Shown here: positions 63,173-64,000 of the stretch, piece after piece
Layout of the letters: each line of letters begins with the position of its first letter
How positions within the stretch are numbered: position 1 is the stretch's first letter
Assembly (NCBI GenBank): GCA_963710645.1
Contig: CAVQBD010000001.1
Coordinates: 248,001 to 312,000 of the forward strand
Direction of reading: 5' to 3'
Source: FEB-10 sp963710645
GTDB taxonomy: Bacteria; Acidobacteriota; Thermoanaerobaculia; Thermoanaerobaculales; Sulfomarinibacteraceae
Length of the DNA stretch: 64,000 nucleotides
Notes under the pieces: generated by a model
What the model saw: only the letters and a program-made list of their open reading frames with translations
What the model was told of the DNA's origin: nothing
Databases searched by the model: none
Translations under genes and position numbers: made by a program

Positions 63173-64000
63173 ATGAACACTGAGTTGACCAAATCTCACA
63201 ATCACGGCCTCGACAGCAGGATGGCGCCTTCAGCGACGCGAGTTCGCCTGCTGTTGGCCGTGCTGTGTCTCATCTGGGGCAGCACCTGGATCGTGATCAA
63301 GGGCGGGCTGCGCGACCTGCCGCCGTTCACCTCGGCGGGGATCCGGTTTGCCATCGCGGCGACCATCATGGTCGCAGTGGCTGCGCTGCTCAGTCGCCGG
63401 GAGGGTGGGACAGCTCCTCCGATGTGGCTTGCCCTCGTGCAGGGGACGTTGAACTTCGCCATATCCTACGGTCTGGTCTACCACGCCGAGACCGTATTGC
63501 CCTCTGGACTCGTGTGCCTGCTGTGGGGCGTATATCCAATGCTCCAGGCGTTTTCTGGCCACCATTTCCTCAAGGGTGAACGGCTGCGACGCGGTCAGTG
63601 GTTCGGATTCGGTGTGGCGATGGCTGGGCTCATCCTGCTTTTTCGGACCGATCTCCAGAGCTTCGGCAGCGATGGGGTGCCAACCGCCCTGTTGCTGCTC
63701 CTCAGCCCGATTTCGGTCACGGTGGGAACGACGCTGGTCAAAAAGTACGGGGGCGGGGTGAGCTCGACTCTGCTCAATCGGAACGGGATGTTTGTCTCGG
63801 CGGGGTTGTTGCTGGCCACGGCGTTGGTCCTCGAGCGGGGGGCTCCCGTGGACTGGACCGTGCCGGCCATCGGCAGCGTCCTCTATCTTACCCTGGTGGG
63901 CACGGTGCTCTCCTTCAGTCTGTACTTCTGGTTGCTCCGCTACGCGCCGGCCCACCAGCTCAGCCTGATCGCATACGTCACACCCGTCATCGCGCTGATT
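63173..64000 (+). CDS. EamA/DMT-family transporter (partial)
   Basis: 276 codons to the window end; the 3' end is missing. The first helix carries LCLIWGSTWIVIKGGLRDLPP, followed by FTSAGIRFAIAA, typical of EamA permeases exporting metabolites or amino acids; further helices (NFAISYGLVYHAE, GFGVAMAGLILLF, LYLTLVGTVLSFSLYFWLL) fit. The start is taken at 63173; an in-frame ATG at 63221 is possible. Confidence 0.9.
   Translation, partial: MNTELTKSHNHGLDSRMAPSATRVRLLLAVLCLIWGSTWIVIKGGLRDLPPFTSAGIRFAIAATIMVAVAALLSRREGGTAPPMWLALVQGTLNFAISYGLVYHAETVLPSGLVCLLWGVYPMLQAFSGHHFLKGERLRRGQWFGFGVAMAGLILLFRTDLQSFGSDGVPTALLLLLSPISVTVGTTLVKKYGGGVSSTLLNRNGMFVSAGLLLATALVLERGAPVDWTVPAIGSVLYLTLVGTVLSFSLYFWLLRYAPAHQLSLIAYVTPVIALI

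Overview
The window is high-GC, gene-dense bacterial chromosome. It has no phage, insertion sequence, CRISPR array, rRNA or tRNA that I can see. Gene content suggests Acidobacteriota, possibly Thermoanaerobaculia-like: MacB/FtsX-type permeases with a sigma-54 regulator, a PD40-type Ser/Thr kinase, sulfatase-like lipoproteins, and a secreted protein with an 'EDGF...W' tail. The LPS-type genes imply a diderm. This placement is inferred from gene content, not from a phylogeny.

Layout. 1-9.1 kb: a sulfate-activation protein with altered sulfurylase motifs, an ACT protein, two sulfatase-superfamily lipoproteins and an arylsulfotransferase-like lipoprotein. 9.4-10.4 kb: a four-helix-bundle (S23/IVP) gene inside an inverted-repeat-bounded segment. 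10.5-12.9 kb: a two-component system. 13.2-16.3 kb: lepA and hemW. 16.5-19.7 kb: an LPS-kinase/glycosidase fusion and a DUF374 acyltransferase. 20.5-29.9 kb: threonine synthase plus an amine or amino-acid catabolic block made of a MIO lyase, a MetH-activation-like protein, an MttB-family methyltransferase, a YgeW-like carbamoyltransferase, a YgeY-like M20 hydrolase and a divergent PLP enzyme. 30-39.2 kb: small conserved proteins, a MATE pump, an MBL hydrolase, a Ser/Thr kinase and SppA. 39.8-46.5 kb: addB-addA. 46.6-56.7 kb: a sigma-54 two-component system beside a MacB-like export operon with two strong -24/-12 promoters; the promoter-proximal 4.6 kb carries ten frameshifts. 56.9-58.9 kb: sucC-sucD. 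59.2-64 kb: secreted and lipoprotein genes and a partial EamA transporter.

The most unusual feature is between the genes. Most intergenic gaps hold tandem arrays whose unit is always 7 bases, although the sequence differs from site to site (for example gtgaata, gcagtag, cccctag, gggactc, attcgaa, tcgaatt, ctcattt, aaggaac, atcgagc). Arrays often face each other as inverted pairs, abut G/C-rich linkers, and at four sites frame a shuffled set of shared modules of about 25-120 bp. Arrays lie on the 3' ends of several genes, and at least four stop codons fall inside a heptamer. One protein has about 66 C-terminal residues encoded by repeats, and one secreted protein appears to be cut off by an element. 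This looks like an active, modular, non-protein-coding repeat system shaping gene ends.
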